Positions 54,330 through 64,000 of a stretch of DNA of 64,000 nucleotides are shown piece after piece. How positions within the stretch are numbered: position 1 is the first letter of the stretch; every line of letters begins with the position of its first letter. The stretch comes from Arion vulgaris (lineage: Eukaryota; Mollusca; Gastropoda; Stylommatophora; Arionidae): NCBI GenBank assembly GCA_020796225.1, contig CM036762.1, positions 13,442,414 to 13,506,413 of the forward strand, written 5' to 3'. Below the pieces are notes generated by a model. The model saw only the letters and a program-made list of their open reading frames with translations. It did not search any database and was not told where the DNA came from. The translations under genes were made by a program, and so were the position numbers.

Positions 54330-55040
54330 ACAATACAGTGCTTTATTATCTCAGCACAATTTGGACAAGTTACGAAATGAGCACATGTAAAAATGTAAAT
54401 CAGATTATGCTGGTGGAAACAATTCTACAAGATGTAGAATCATACACATACCTTGGTAGCAACATAGACACAGAAAGAGGAACAACACAGCTGTCAAGAT
54501 AAGAATACAAAAACAGGAAACTTTATTGCATTGAGTAATATATGAAAGTCAAAGAAGATAAAACAAACACAAAGCTGAGAATCTTTCAATCAAATGTGAA
54601 GTCAGTGCTGTTCTATGGCCCAGAAACATGGAGGACAACAAAATAAACCTACAGAAAACTACAGACCTTGGTAAATGAATGTTTATCTAAGAATATAGGG
54701 AATGGGATGGTATGATAGAATTACGAACGAGGAACTCAGAGAAAGAACTAAGTAGATATCAGTGGGAAAAGAGCTAAGGAAGAGTCGCTGGCGATGAATA
54801 GGACACACATTGATAAGGCCGACCAAAGTATTTCAAGACAGGCACTGTTTTTTGTAACCCGCAAGGAAAGAGGAGTAATGGAAGGCCTAGACAGACCTAG
54901 AGAAGAAGAGCTGGAGACTGATATTAAAAGGATAGACAAGACGTGGAAAGAATTGGAAGGGATGGCAAGAGAAAGGAAGGGTTAGAAAAAGTTTGTTGAG
55001 GACATGTGTTCCGTTGTGAGTTGAAAGGTGAAGAAGAACT
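54330..55040 (+). pseudogene. RTE-type LINE fragment (late RT core to C-terminus)
   Basis: In broken frames: LQDVESYTYLGSNIDTERG, then NTKLRIFQSNVKSVLFYGPE, TWRTTK, KLQTLVNECLSKN, later GHTLIRPTKVFQDRHCF-like, PREEELETDIKRIDKTWK, ELEGMARERKG and CSVVS with a gtgaagaagaac end. It is collinear with the RTE reverse-transcriptase 'YLGS', 'LLYG-E-WR' and 'GHTLR' motifs. Several frameshifts and stops. Confidence 0.8.
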
Positions 55041-55140
55041 TATGTTTCCGGTCTATACATAAGGACTGACTTTACATTTGAACGAAATATGTTTATTTTG
55101 TGATCCGTATATGCCCGTGTAGTATTAGTTAGTTAGACTA

Positions 55141-55368
55141 AATTAATTGCATATCCTTTACAGGACTTTGCGAATCCACCCCAGCTTTTAACGCTGTTTG
55201 TGATTTTTCTAGGCATTATTACGTTCAGTAGTTTGCCATTGCTTTCTGAACGGTGGTGTCATCGTTCTTTTGTAAAAGTCCACGCAAAACAACTTGCAGC
55301 GTGATTCGAACTCAGAGCGTCGGGGTTGATAGACCGAGTCACTATCCACTAAGCCACAGATGCCACCG
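55141..55368 (-). mobile_element. tRNA-derived SINE (T family)
   Basis: Exactly bounded by gttagttagacta at 55128-55140 and 55369-55381, a 13-bp target duplication. The minus-strand head reads GGTGGCATCTGTGGCTTAGT (A box) and GAGTTCGAATCACG (B box), and the body ends near GGATATGCAATTAATT. Best preserved of the three T-family copies. Confidence 0.92.
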
Positions 55369-55552
55369 GTTAGTTAGACTACTCAGCGTAATATATGATA
55401 ATTATGCTTTAATTAAAGTTTATACATGTAAATGTAACGGAACAAAGAGACAAATTAACATATGGAAATGATAGATACTTTCATCATGACAATGTATTAA
55501 AAATAAAAACCAGTTGAGAAATGTAAGAATAGTTTTGGTCTATAATGTGTAC

Positions 55553-55598
55553 CTGTATCTGGTTCTGCATCCAGCAGAGTTTGAGTCTGCTTTTCATT
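55553..55598 (-). CDS. Candidate 46-nt micro-exon, unrecognised gene
   Basis: Minus-strand acceptor CTTTCTTCCTTCCTTAG (ending 55599) and donor GATACAG|GTACAC (55553/55552). Open in one frame: NEKQTQTLLDAEPDT plus one base. Splice signals are good, but a stretch this short cannot be identified by protein similarity. Confidence 0.35.
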
Positions 55599-55699
55599 CT
55601 AAGGAAGGAAGAAAGGTGAAATTAGTAGCATCTTGAAGACGCAGAGCACAAGTCAACTCACTTCCCAGTATTGTAAACGGGAAACTTTGACCACGAGGT

Positions 55700-55815
55700 C
55701 AAAGGCTAACGGACTCAGACTAAAAGATGGACTCCCTAAAATCAGTTTTTATTTCCTATGTAGGAGAGGAACCGCAATGAAAAACATGCAGAAACCGGAT
55801 GTGCTGGCCTACATG
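55700..55815 (+). mobile_element. Possible diverged family B body fragment
   Basis: aaccgcaatgaaaaacatgc followed by agaaaccggatgtgctggcc is like the sense strand of the family B body (aaaaagc-gcagaaatcggatgtgctggcc). The upstream part is unrelated to the known heads. It is cut by a complete family B element in the opposite orientation. Confidence 0.4.
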
Positions 55816-55827
55816 TGTGTAGCCGAC

Positions 55828-56086
55828 TTCTTCTTCTTCTTCTTACACTCCATATCGACCACTTGTCAACCACTCTGTGCTATTTGTATGTTATCTGAGC
55901 CTAAGACGATGTACGTTGTGCCAGTTATGCGCCTACAAGTAGGCCAGCACATCCGATTTCTGCGCTGCTGTTTATTTACTAGGGTAGCATCCTTAGAGCC
56001 GACATCAGTCGCCTCTTACGACATGCATTGTAGGTTGCAGTGGTACTATTCTTTCTTCCCTTGCAGGCACCGGAACCACACGAGCG
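55828..56086 (-). mobile_element. Family B short retroelement, full length
   Basis: A 259-bp copy from ttcttcttcttcttacactc to the head gcaccggaaccacacgagcg. gtgtagccgac at 55817-55827 and 56087-56097 is an exact 11-bp target duplication. With 60231-60483 it defines the length of family B. Confidence 0.93.
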
Positions 56087-56109
56087 GTGTAGCCGACTAA
56101 CTGACACAA

Positions 56110-56830
56110 CGAAGTCACAAATCACATACCAAAGTCGCAAATCACATACCAAAGTCGCAAATCACATACCAAAGTCTCAAATCACATACCAAAGTCGCAA
56201 ATCACATACCAAAGTCGCAAATCACATACCAAAGTCGCAAATCACATACCAAAGTCACAAATCACATACCAAAGTCGCAAATCACATACCAAAGTCACAA
56301 ATCACATACCAAAGTCGCAAATCACATACCAAAGTCGCAAATCACATACCAAAGTCGCAAATCACATACCAAAGTCGCAAATCACATACCAAAGTCGCAA
56401 ATCACATACCAAAGTCGCAAATCACATACCAAAGTCACAAATCACATACCAAAGTCGCAAATCACATACCAAAGTCGCAAATCACATACCAAAGTCGCAA
56501 ATCACATACCAAAGTCGCAAATCACATACCAAAGTCTCAAATCACATACCAAAGTCGCAAATCACATACCAAAGTCACAAATCACATACCAAAGTCACAA
56601 ATCACATACCAAAGTCACAAATCACATACCAAAGTCGCAAATCACATACCAAAGTCGCAAATCACATACCAAAGTCACAAATCACATACCAAAGTCACAA
56701 ATCACATACCAAAGTCGCAAATCACATACCAAAGTCGCAAATCACATACCAAAGTCGCAAATCACATACCAAAGTCGCAAATCACATACCAAAGTCGCAA
56801 ATCACATACCAAAGTCGCAAATCACATACC
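56110..56830. repeat. 20-bp satellite, 36 units, one variable position
   Basis: Unit aaatcacataccaaagtcNc repeated without any indel. Across the 36 units the base after gtc is G in 25, A in 9 and T in 2; everything else is constant except at the first unit. A 20-bp unit is not a multiple of three, so all frames stay open and a 273-codon ORF spans it; this is not evidence for a protein. Confidence 0.98.
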
Positions 56831-56984
56831 GACCATAAATAGTAGTTTTAGAAGTGGTTAGTGTAAGGTTAACGACAAAGATCAACAATATATTTCGAAC
56901 ATTCCTAATTTCTTTGCATACATACCAATTTCAACTATCTCTTCCCAGACTGTCACTCTCGACAATGTTCTCTGTGGACATATG

Positions 56985-57155
56985 TTTATACTGATCAGCA
57001 CAATTGTGTGTATATGTGATGTTATACTGATCAAGCACAATTGTGATATATGTGATGTTATACTGATCAGACCGAATTGTGATATATGTTATACTGATCA
57101 GCACAATTGTGATATATGTTATACTGATCAGCACAATTGTGATATATGTGATGTT
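56985..57155. repeat. ~30-36-bp tandem repeat, 5 copies
   Basis: Units contain ttatactgatcagcacaatt and gtgatatatgtgatg with small deletions. The tgatca core is palindromic. Confidence 0.9.
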
Positions 57156-57180
57156 CTTGAACATGACCAGGAGTATAACG

Positions 57181-57424
57181 TTCCATATCGACCACTTGTT
57201 AAACCTCTAGTGTGATTTGTATGTGATCTGAGCATAAGAGCGATTGTACGTTGTGGTACTTATTTGCCTACAAGTAGGCCAGCACATCCGATTTCTGCGA
57301 CGCTTTTCATTTACTAGTGTAGATTCCCTAGGCCCTACTTGGTCGCCTCTTACGACATGCCTTGTAGGTCACCGTGGTACTATTCTTTGCTTCCACTTCT
57401 GGCCCTGGCACAACACGGGCGATA
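57181..57424 (-). mobile_element. Family B short retroelement
   Basis: Words in order: ttccatatcgaccacttgtt, gatttgtatgtgatctgag, cctacaagtaggccagcac, tcgcctcttacgacatgcct, tggtactattctttgcttcc and head ctggcacaacacgggcg. Confidence 0.9.
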
Positions 57425-57449
57425 TAATATCCAAACTACATACATTCAT

Positions 57450-57655
57450 TACATTTTTTTTTTCCGATCCTGTGCTTTTCAGCTCTTCGGCTCGGTGTCA
57501 TGGACATCGTAACCCTTCGGTTCGGTGCCACGAATACCGTAAATCTGGGGAATCTGTGGCTTTTTCTGCCATCCCGCGGAATTGAACACGCACACACAGA
57601 GGGCTAGCCACCCGTAGTCCAACCCGCTACGAACACGCTGGGCAGACGGGCACAT
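57450..57655 (-). mobile_element. tRNA-like SINE candidate
   Basis: The minus strand gives GTAGCGGGTTGGACTACGGG, GGCTAGCCCTCTG and GTGTTCAATTCCGCGGG, a tRNA-like head with A- and B-box-like words; the body runs to a poly-T-flanked end near 57455. GC-rich relative to its surroundings. Single copy in the window. Confidence 0.55.
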
Positions 57656-57774
57656 TCATTAACTAGAGATGTCTTTGCCACATACACTATATTAGATTGT
57701 CAAAAGGAAAAACATGTACACAAACTGGAAGAGATTGAGTTATTGATAGAACCATCATCATTGCACTTCGATAG

Positions 57775-57970
57775 TCAGCCCGTGTTGTGCCGGGGCCGCA
57801 AGGAACAAAGAATAGTACCACTGCGACCTACAATACATGTCGTAAGAGGCGTCTGATATAGGCCCTAGGGATGCTGCCTAATAAATAAAAAGCTCGCAGA
57901 AATCGGATGTGCTGGCCTACTTGTAGGCGCATTGATGGCACAACATACAATCGCTCTTAGGCTCAGTTCA
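57775..57970 (+). mobile_element. Family B short retroelement, 3'-truncated
   Basis: Forward copy: head gcccgtgttgtgccggggcc, agaatagtaccactgcgacc, catgtcgtaagaggcgtctg, body gcagaaatcggatgtgctgg, ctacttgtaggcgcattgat. It stops before the GAAGAAG tail. Confidence 0.88.
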
Positions 57971-58164
57971 CATACACATTACACTTCAATGAAAAACCGA
58001 TGTGTGCTCCGATCTCTTTCTTACACAGCGGCAGTGCACGAACTCCGTAGCACCGGCGAGGATCCCGATGTCATTTTGAAGATGATGAAGATGTTTTGTA
58101 GGAATTTTATTTTTAATCTTTTCTAATGATTTTTTTCTGGGCAGCGGCTTTCCAGCCTGCTCTT

Positions 58165-58335
58165 CTCTATTTTAAACTATTAATGGTTCATTTACGAGCT
58201 CAAATTGAACATGTGCCCTACGTGTTATCGTCCGTATCCGATAGGACTAGGAACTCGATCTCACCTACACTGAGATCAGGGATACTGGGAAAATATTCTG
58301 ATGGCTCTACGATCGTGCGAACCGAGTACCTTTAA
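58165..58335. repeat. Dispersed repeat G, copy 1
   Basis: Shares with 59555-59720 ttttaaact-tt--ggttc, ttacg-gctcaaattgaac, ctacgtgttatcg-ccgtatcc and gaactcgatctcacctacac in the same orientation. It lies between the inverted arms described above. Confidence 0.75.
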
Positions 58336-58640
58336 AACTGGAATCGAATAGAACAATAACTACTGCATCTGAAAGTTCAATAATAATAACAACCGTCCAA
58401 CGCAAGCGATAACAAGAGCAACAGGCGTGTGTTTTGCACCTCCTCTAGTGTGTACGGTGTGATTAGAGACTCCAATTCTGAAACATAATCTCCTGCCATA
58501 AGTGGAGAATGCACGATCAGGGTTCAACAAGTGGTTGTTAGTGTGTTTGTGTCTTATCGCGTTGCTCGTTATCGCTGCAGCTCAGCAGTACGACGATTCT
58601 CGGTAATGCAAAATATCTTCACCATATTCAAAATTACATC

Positions 58641-58801
58641 TTGGCTGAAATCGGATGCATGTGTCCTAAGTGTGTAGAAGTCTATGCGTTTAGGGGCCTA
58701 TCAAACCAATATGCAACGTATACACGTTCTTGGCAAAGATCAAACATATCACAAAGAGTAATTAAAATTGGTCATAAAGAACGAACGCAAAGAAGAAGAA
58801 G
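58641..58801 (+). mobile_element. Family A short retroelement, 5'-truncated
   Basis: Begins ttggctgaaatcggatgcat and ends gcaaagaagaagaag. aaaattacatc at 58630-58640 and 58802-58812 is an exact 11-bp target duplication, so the truncation is original, not later loss. The start point is almost the same as in the copy at 4378. Confidence 0.93.
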
Positions 58802-58983
58802 AAAATTACATCGGGGACTCTCACCGGTGGTACGGAGTTCATGCACTGCAGCTGAGATCTTCCTATGTAAGAAAGAGATCGAAGCACACATTGTTACTCA
58901 CCGAAGTCCAATGATGATGGTTCTATCAATCAATCAATCAATCAATCTACTGGTTAATTCAAAAGTAGTTGTTTTTTTTTGGC

Positions 58984-59117
58984 TCGCTATAATTTAGGTG
59001 CAGTCACGGTACCTAATATGGCACATCTGACTGATTTTTTGGGGTGAAGATTTGCTTTCTTTGTGACAAATGTCCCCCGCTATTCAGGCGAGCCTTACTC
59101 TAACTTCAGAGGTATTT
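58984..59117 (-). mobile_element. Family D short element
   Basis: Minus-strand words match the copy at 39295: TACCTCTGAAGTTAGAGTAAGG, TGAATAGCGGGGGACA, TCAGTCAGATGTGCCATATT. It preserves parts lost from the other copies. No tail seen. Confidence 0.78.
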
Positions 59118-59305
59118 TAATTTAACCCCTAAAGTAAAAGAGCGGGTTTTATGTAGTCCCAAATACATACCGTGTATGCGCCGAAAAATGTTTGGTACTT
59201 TCGCCTCGAACTCCGGAATTTTCAATGCACGCAGACGCTAGCATAGCGTGTTATCAATGTTGTTATCGTTGATCCCAATTCAAAAGTGTTAATTGTCGTG
59301 TAAGT

Positions 59306-59358
59306 ACCATCCCGTTGTATGTACCATCCCGTTGTATGTACCATCCCGTTGTATGTAC
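59306..59358. repeat. 17-bp tandem repeat, 3 copies
   Basis: gtaccatcccgttgtat three times in perfect register, just after aagtaccatcccgttg. Confidence 0.95.
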
Positions 59359-59554
59359 AGCCGTGTTAAGTTTGATTGATTTGGAGCATCATCATTGTAC
59401 TTTCACAGTGGAATAAACAAGATTGTGTTGCAGATATCTACTTTTGCGAGGGATTCCAATCTAACTTTAACGATTGTGACAATTTTGTCCACATTTTTAT
59501 GTAAATCTTTAAAGTGAATTTTGTCCAGACACCTACTTCGCAGCCTACTTTTAT

Positions 59555-59720
59555 CGATTTAAACTGTTGACAGTTCTTTTACGTGCCCAACTTGAACCAC
59601 TGGATCTACGTTTTATCGCCCTTATCCAATATGACTAGAAACTTGATCTCACCTACATTGAGACCAGGGATCTATGGAGAAAAAATATCTCGATGTGCTC
59701 CCCACGGGGAACGTACAAAG
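59555..59720. repeat. Dispersed repeat G, copy 2
   Basis: Diverged copy of 58165-58335 (ttaaactgttgacagttctt, tctacgttttatcgcc, aacttgatctcacctacatt). The rest of 58910-60225 has nothing else I can assign apart from family D and the 17-bp repeat. Confidence 0.7.
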
Positions 59721-60230
59721 TGAATTTAGAGCGAAAGACGAGTATTTTACTTCCGAGCTCACCACTGAGTTTACAGTGATATCCCTTATAACTTGAAGAT
59801 CGTGGGATCAGTTACTCCCTTGCTATCTTTCTCTAACAAACCAATGCATTTATTTTACTATATAATTTTATACTAGATAAATTCCACCGCGTCTGCAACG
59901 GAAAAATTACGTACCAGTCAATTTCAATCACGAAGTCAGGGCTAAATTCATCTAACCTCTTGACTGCCCGTCTCTCTCTTTGATACCGCATTGTTAAATA
60001 ACCTACTTAAAAATATCGCATTGCCTTGAAAATGGGAGGGTGGAAAGGGTAGGGTGCAAATTGACACGCACAACACACCAGCTACTTTCAATATACATAT
60101 CCGGCTTTATGCTAAATTGTTTATGCTGTTACATCTTTCGGTTCATTTGACAAACTGATACGGGATATGTATTTTATTACATAAACTACGATGGCATGCA
60201 TGACATCATTAGTTACTGGTTTACTTTCTC

Positions 60231-60483
60231 GTTTTTCTTCTTCTTCTTCAAACGCTCTATATCGACCACCTGTCAACCACTCTGTGTGATTTGTATGTGA
60301 TCTTAGCCTAAGAGAAATTGTACGTTGTGCTAGTTATGCGCCTAGTAGGCTAGCACACCTATTTCTGCGCTGCTTTTCATTTACTATGGTAGCTTCCTAG
60401 GGCCTACATTAGACGCCTCTTACGACATGCATTGTAGGTTGCAGTATTTGTTGCTTCCCTGCGAGCCCGGCTCCACACTGGCA
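60231..60483 (-). mobile_element. Family B short retroelement, full length
   Basis: A 253-bp copy from the cttcttcttcttc tail to the head gagcccggctccacactgg. actttctc at 60223-60230 and 60484-60491 flanks it as an 8-bp direct repeat. Confidence 0.9.
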
Positions 60484-60491
60484 ACTTTCTC

Positions 60492-60900
60492 CTTCTAAGT
60501 TTGACATGAATTTAATTAATAGGAAAATGTCATATAGAAAATACTGGAAGCTCGGATACACATGAAAGAGATATTATAATAGGGACAAAACATGACAACA
60601 GCATACAGTGTTACATTTGATTACACACATGTCAATTATATTTGCTATTCAACATATCTATCGTTATCCTCTTTATGTTAAAGTTCACACATGCTAAAAT
60701 GGATTCCAGTAGCGGAACGGTTCTAAAAATATTGGTTTCTTAAGAGACAGGGGAGGACACCAATTATTATAAAAATATTATTTAAAGGTGCATTATTTAA
60801 AGGTGCATCTTTAAAAAAATTAAGTGAAGTTTGTCTAATTTTTCACACTAGTAGTGTATCCTTGAGAAAAGATTTATAAAATCTGTATTGAAAAATAGTA
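60492..60900. other. No gene recognised
   Basis: AT-rich; a short direct duplication ttatttaaaggtgca occurs at about 60779 and 60795. Confidence 0.4.
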
Positions 60901-60908
60901 GTAAGACG

Positions 60909-61276
60909 CAGTGGCGGCTTGTGGTTATTTTTCTTGGTGGGACCAGACAAACATTTCGGAAAAATTATTAGTTTTGTTTGGACTATTTACTATTATTTGT
61001 CTATTCCAGGAAGTTATTTCCCCCTTTCGAGAAAATAACAAGCGCTTCTGTTCTGTAACAGCTTGATATTAAAGGGAGTTGGCTATTAAAGAACATAAAA
61101 TCAAGAACAATTAAATATTTAGGACACATCAAACGACTTTAGTGCATTGAGAGATTTTTAAAAATCTTGGCGTTACTGTGAATTGAACACGCTTTATCCG
61201 CATATCAAACCACGTTCTTATCAATTATTTTTGGTGAGGCCAGGCCCCACTGGCCCTTAATGACGAGCCGCCCCTG
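60909..61276. mobile_element. Non-autonomous hAT-like element (368 bp)
   Basis: A perfect 8-bp target duplication gtaagacg at 60901-60908 and 61277-61284. Terminal inverted repeats cagtggcggcttgtgg and, on the complementary strand, caggggcggctcgtca. The outer parts match the 162-bp element at 18788-18949 inverted; the interior about 61045-61200 is extra sequence. No transposase. Confidence 0.92.
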
Positions 61277-61284
61277 GTAAGACG

Positions 61285-61580
61285 TAAATTTTAGTTGCAA
61301 CTTTTTTCTTCTCGTTAATCCTGTTTTGCTTCACAGCGTTTGCAGGATATGGTTAATTTAGTTGCATACAGTAATAATATTGCAATATCTATTTTTATTT
61401 TAAACGGTTTTACCATATTGTCAAGGCAAGAGGTCCCTAATTCTTCATGAACCCACTTGACATCTCTCTCTCTCTCTCTCGCGATCACCCCCCAGACCGA
61501 TGTACCAGATTTTCCCCTAAATTATATTCATGTGGAAATTTGATTCATGCAGCCTTAGCATAGGTGTGTTTTACTTCACA
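61285..61580. other. No feature recognised
   Basis: Includes a (ct)n run at about 61463-61480. Confidence 0.4.
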
Positions 61581-61589
61581 TCTTCAGCA

Positions 61590-61807
61590 CCATTTGGAGC
61601 CCTGGTGCTTATCCTTCGGCGATTTGCCCGGTTTCAGCCAGCGTTTACTCGGTTCGCTCTCCGTTCTGTAGCCACCTAGTGTTTTTTACGGTGTGAGGTA
61701 GCTAGCTCCACGTTCAACCTCCTTAGTCGCCTCTTACGGCATGCGTGACAGGTAACAGTGGTTCTATTCTTTACACCCCAATTTGGGCCTGGGTAACCAC
61801 TCGGGCG
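61590..61807 (-). mobile_element. Family C body joined to a family A-type head
   Basis: The low end carries the family C body (catttggagccctggtgctt, atccttcggcgatttgccc, ggtttcagccagcgtt). From about 61715 the sequence is the A head (cctccttagtcgcctcttac, gcatgcgtgacaggtaacag, tggttctattctttacaccc, gtaaccactcgggcg). It is a single short unit that shows the two modules physically joined; the tail module is missing here. Confidence 0.78.
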
Positions 61808-61980
61808 ACTTGACATCTAACAACCTGGCCGGACACCAGGCATTCGCAATCGTCATCTAGCTGATTCTCTGTGTGTAACAGTTTCACTGTTATCTTAATT
61901 AGGGTATATTCGGGGTCAACCCAAACCACCCCCTTATTGCACTGGGTGTCCTTGAGTTTGTATTTAAACACCTTGTTTAC
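61808..61980 (-). other. Short open stretch, unrecognised
   Basis: The minus strand is open for about 60 codons (FKYKLKDTQCNKGVVWVDPE, YTLIKITVKLLHTENQ, then a Cys pair ECLVSGQVVRC). It reads like protein sequence but has no splice context or family I recognise. It runs into the adjacent repeat. Confidence 0.25.
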
Positions 61981-61984
61981 AAAT

Positions 61985-63830
61985 ACTTAGTTGCTGACCA
62001 GTAGTTTACAAACTCAGGACATTGGTTTATCCCATGTATTCAGGGACTCCTAAAACTCGGAAATCTCGAGACCCAGGTAGGGGCAGCTGGGGTTTTGGTT
62101 GGAGATATATCAGTTGAGACATAGATTTAGAAGTAGTAAGCCAGAAACCACTGAGTAGTAAGCCAGAAACCACTAGAGAGAACGGAGGTAGAGAACAGAT
62201 TGTGCAGAGAGCTGAGTATGTGAGCAAGATGGAGAAAAAAAATGTCTGTGAGACAATCTACCAAGACAATTGAACATGTTGATTTATTTCAGAGATCTAT
62301 AAAGGTAACATATTGAACAAACAGCGAAGTAGTAGATGATAGAGAGTCAGATTCGGGTAGATTCAGAGATTGTTTTCTGGCAATTTATTGTTCTTTTCAA
62401 GTATCCTTGTGTACAGTGCTGCTAGAGGTGAGAAATCAACTATAGTTTTACCAGGCAGAACTCATACTAGCAAGTGTAGTTATATCTATAGGAGTAATCT
62501 TTCTGTGATTCGACTGTTCATATACGATAACAAAGAAACTATTAATCATCATCTTGGATGACCAGACCACTGGGCCTCAACGGACAGAGACGACACTAAA
62601 TCGAACCTAACTAGGAACTTAGACGTCTACCCTGACGTATGACGACCACCACCTGATGGATGCTGCAACCGTGTTCAAGTCGTTCCATATCTGACAGGAA
62701 GGGACTGAACCTTCTTATCATCATCCAGTGATTATCAACCATTGGTTCCATCGAACTTGAACAATTTTACTACTTAAAAGGAAGAGTGTATTATAACAAT
62801 CAAATTTGTGATGACAGTTTAGAAAAACGATTATTACTGTGAATATTTATAAGGTTAAATTGATATATGCATAGCCTGAATTCATTATTAAATAATTTAT
62901 GTATCTTGTTGCTAATTGATCCCAACGGTGTTAGGTTAGTTGTGTTCATTAACATCTTAGTTTGTAGTCAGACAAAAGTGTGGAAAGAGTGATGTTATCT
63001 TTTAACTCAAGAATATAATACTGTGGACGATCCCGAGCCTTTCTTTCGGTCAACCCATTTTCCTTGTCTTATTCTTTTCTTTCTTTTTTTGGGGGTGGGG
63101 GGCTTGTACCAGGAAACTGCTACATGTGTACATTATTAAATGGATTATTGGATATATTCTTTTAATTAAATGTATATTTATATTATATTAAATGTATATT
63201 TCTTCTCGGCCGTTCGGATAAGATCGTGTTGTGACCGCTGCCAGAAGGTTGGGGCCTTCATAAACGTCAAAAGGCACTCTCAAATACACTTTTTTTTTAA
63301 AACTTTTTTTTAAAAACCATATAAAATTGATTTTTATTACTTTGTTTTGTTCCATTATTTAACATGTGAAAACATGGGGCGTAAATTATTTCCTTTTTTC
63401 TGTGGCAATGAAAATAAAAATAAGAGTGAGTAAACAACGGACAAACGAAATTACTTTGATTCAAGCACACTATGCGCAGATAACATCAGTCGTTCAACCA
63501 GTCGCTATGGCGATGCTCAGGAAAAGTCAGAGACTTTCGGCTAAGATTAAAGTGTAGTGCCCTAAGCCCTAGTGTAATGATTAAAGTGTAAAGTGTAAGG
63601 TCGCGATGGCAAATTAAGGGTGGGGAGCTGTTATAGAGCCAACAGGCAGCGTAATACATTACACAAATTTCGAGCAGCTCCCATTCGAAAGAATGACGAC
63701 GTTCGGAGTTATGAGACGTTCATCCGTAAATTGGTACACCCGTTGTAGCACTCTCGGGTAAGGGCTCCAACAAACAAACAAAAAGAAAATCAGATTAGAA
63801 AAAGCCCTAAAAATAGATACAATGATTAAC
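61985..63830. other. No gene recognised; small duplication
   Basis: agtagtaagccagaaaccact occurs twice in tandem (22-bp period, 62132-62175). Poly-G/T runs are near 63085-63110. There is nothing I can call as a gene or known element in this 1.8 kb. Confidence 0.35.
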
Positions 63831-63836
63831 ACAAGT

Positions 63837-64000
63837 CTTCTTCTTTGCGTTCGTTCTTTACAACCAATTTTAATCACAAATTGTGATATGTTTGGTTTTT
63901 ACCAAGAACGTGTATACGTTGCACATTGGTTTGGTAGGCCCTAAACGCATAGACTTCTACACATTTAGGACACGTGCATCCGATTTCAGCCAAACCCCTT
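63837..64000 (-). mobile_element. Family A short retroelement, cut by window edge
   Basis: cttcttctttgcgttcgttc, tttaatcac, gtgtatacgttgcacattgg, cataga-cttctacacattta and gcatccgatttcagccaaac in order; the head would lie beyond 64000. Confidence 0.88.

Larger units (their letters stand above)
57990..58905. mobile_element. Inverted-repeat element, ~100-bp arms, type unknown
   Basis: Arm 1 (about 57995-58095) reads gtgtgctccgatctctttct, gtgcacgaactccgtagcac, atcccgatgtcattttgaag. Arm 2, on the complementary strand, lies at 58905-58605: gtgtgcttcgatctctttct, gtgcatgaactccgtaccac, ccccgatgtaattttgaat. Arm 2 is interrupted by a family A element (58641-58801). The interior has no transposase. It may be a non-autonomous foldback DNA element; ends and target duplication not established. 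Confidence 0.65.

Noticed and set aside
56110..56830. CRISPR-like array of 20-bp direct repeats
   Set aside because: There are no spacers: units are contiguous. The surroundings are eukaryotic repeats and introns.
56040..56861. 273-codon ORF with a 20-residue periodic repeat
   Set aside because: It is a by-product of the perfect 20-bp satellite; a 20-bp unit cycles through all three frames, all open. No start context, splice sites or sequence beyond the repeat.
61985..63600. A long terminal repeat or retroviral-type element
   Set aside because: TG...CA ends, a primer-binding site and polyprotein motifs were looked for and not found.

Overview
This window looks like nuclear DNA of an invertebrate metazoan. 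It is AT-rich, has no operons or dense ORFs, and its few coding pieces are short exons with GT/AG splice sites in long introns. Most of the sequence is decayed transposons, short retroelements and tandem repeats. Abundant RTE-type and RNase H-bearing LINE remnants suggest a mollusc or other lophotrochozoan, but that is a guess; the sequence alone does not fix the taxon.

Host genes: every exon I can support is on the minus strand. At 1.0-7.6 kb, four phase-compatible exons encode a piece resembling the N-terminal region of axonemal dynein heavy chain 1; a possible first exon lies at 9.6 kb. At 31.3-38.6 kb, three phase-compatible exons of an unrecognised Gln/Ser-rich protein surround a 4.1-kb satellite array that sits in one intron. 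An in-frame TAA interrupts the middle exon. At 45.2-48.7 kb, five candidate exons, two starting with ATG, form an unidentified locus whose phases do not join cleanly. A 46-nt micro-exon lies at 55.6 kb.

Mobile DNA: (i) RTE-like LINE 3' fragments are scattered throughout, the longest at 20.8-22.5 kb. (ii) Two lineages of LINEs with an RNase H domain occur at 0.4, 1.6, 10.3, 13.0, 17.4 and 26.5 kb, and at 5.3, 18.2, 30.8 and 40.2 kb. (iii) A 1.9-kb hAT element with a ZMYM1-like transposase relic and 8-bp target duplication lies at 15.0-16.9 kb, with two short hAT-like elements at 18.8 and 60.9 kb. (iv) A piggyBac transposase relic (44.3 kb) lies beside a 672-bp TTAA-flanked element (43.3 kb). 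(v) A THAP/P-element-like relic lies at 23.8 kb. (vi) Short retroelements include tRNA-like ones and a modular superfamily, named here A, B, A' and C. Its members share a head and a tail but have different bodies, and most end in GAAGAAG, as several LINEs here do. A ~135-bp family, D, has the same tail.

Tandem repeats: a 46-47-bp satellite with a ~1.7-kb higher-order period (33.0-37.1 kb), a 51-bp pyrimidine-strand satellite (52.9-54.2 kb), a 20-bp satellite of 36 units variable at a single position (56.1-56.8 kb) and several smaller arrays.

Nested insertions with exact target-site duplications give a relative history: RTE LINEs were later hit by RNase H LINEs and a hAT-like element, and an A element inserted into a B element. 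The modular superfamily, the higher-order satellite inside a gene, and two diverged copies of a composite segment at 41.7 and 49.1 kb are the most unusual things here.
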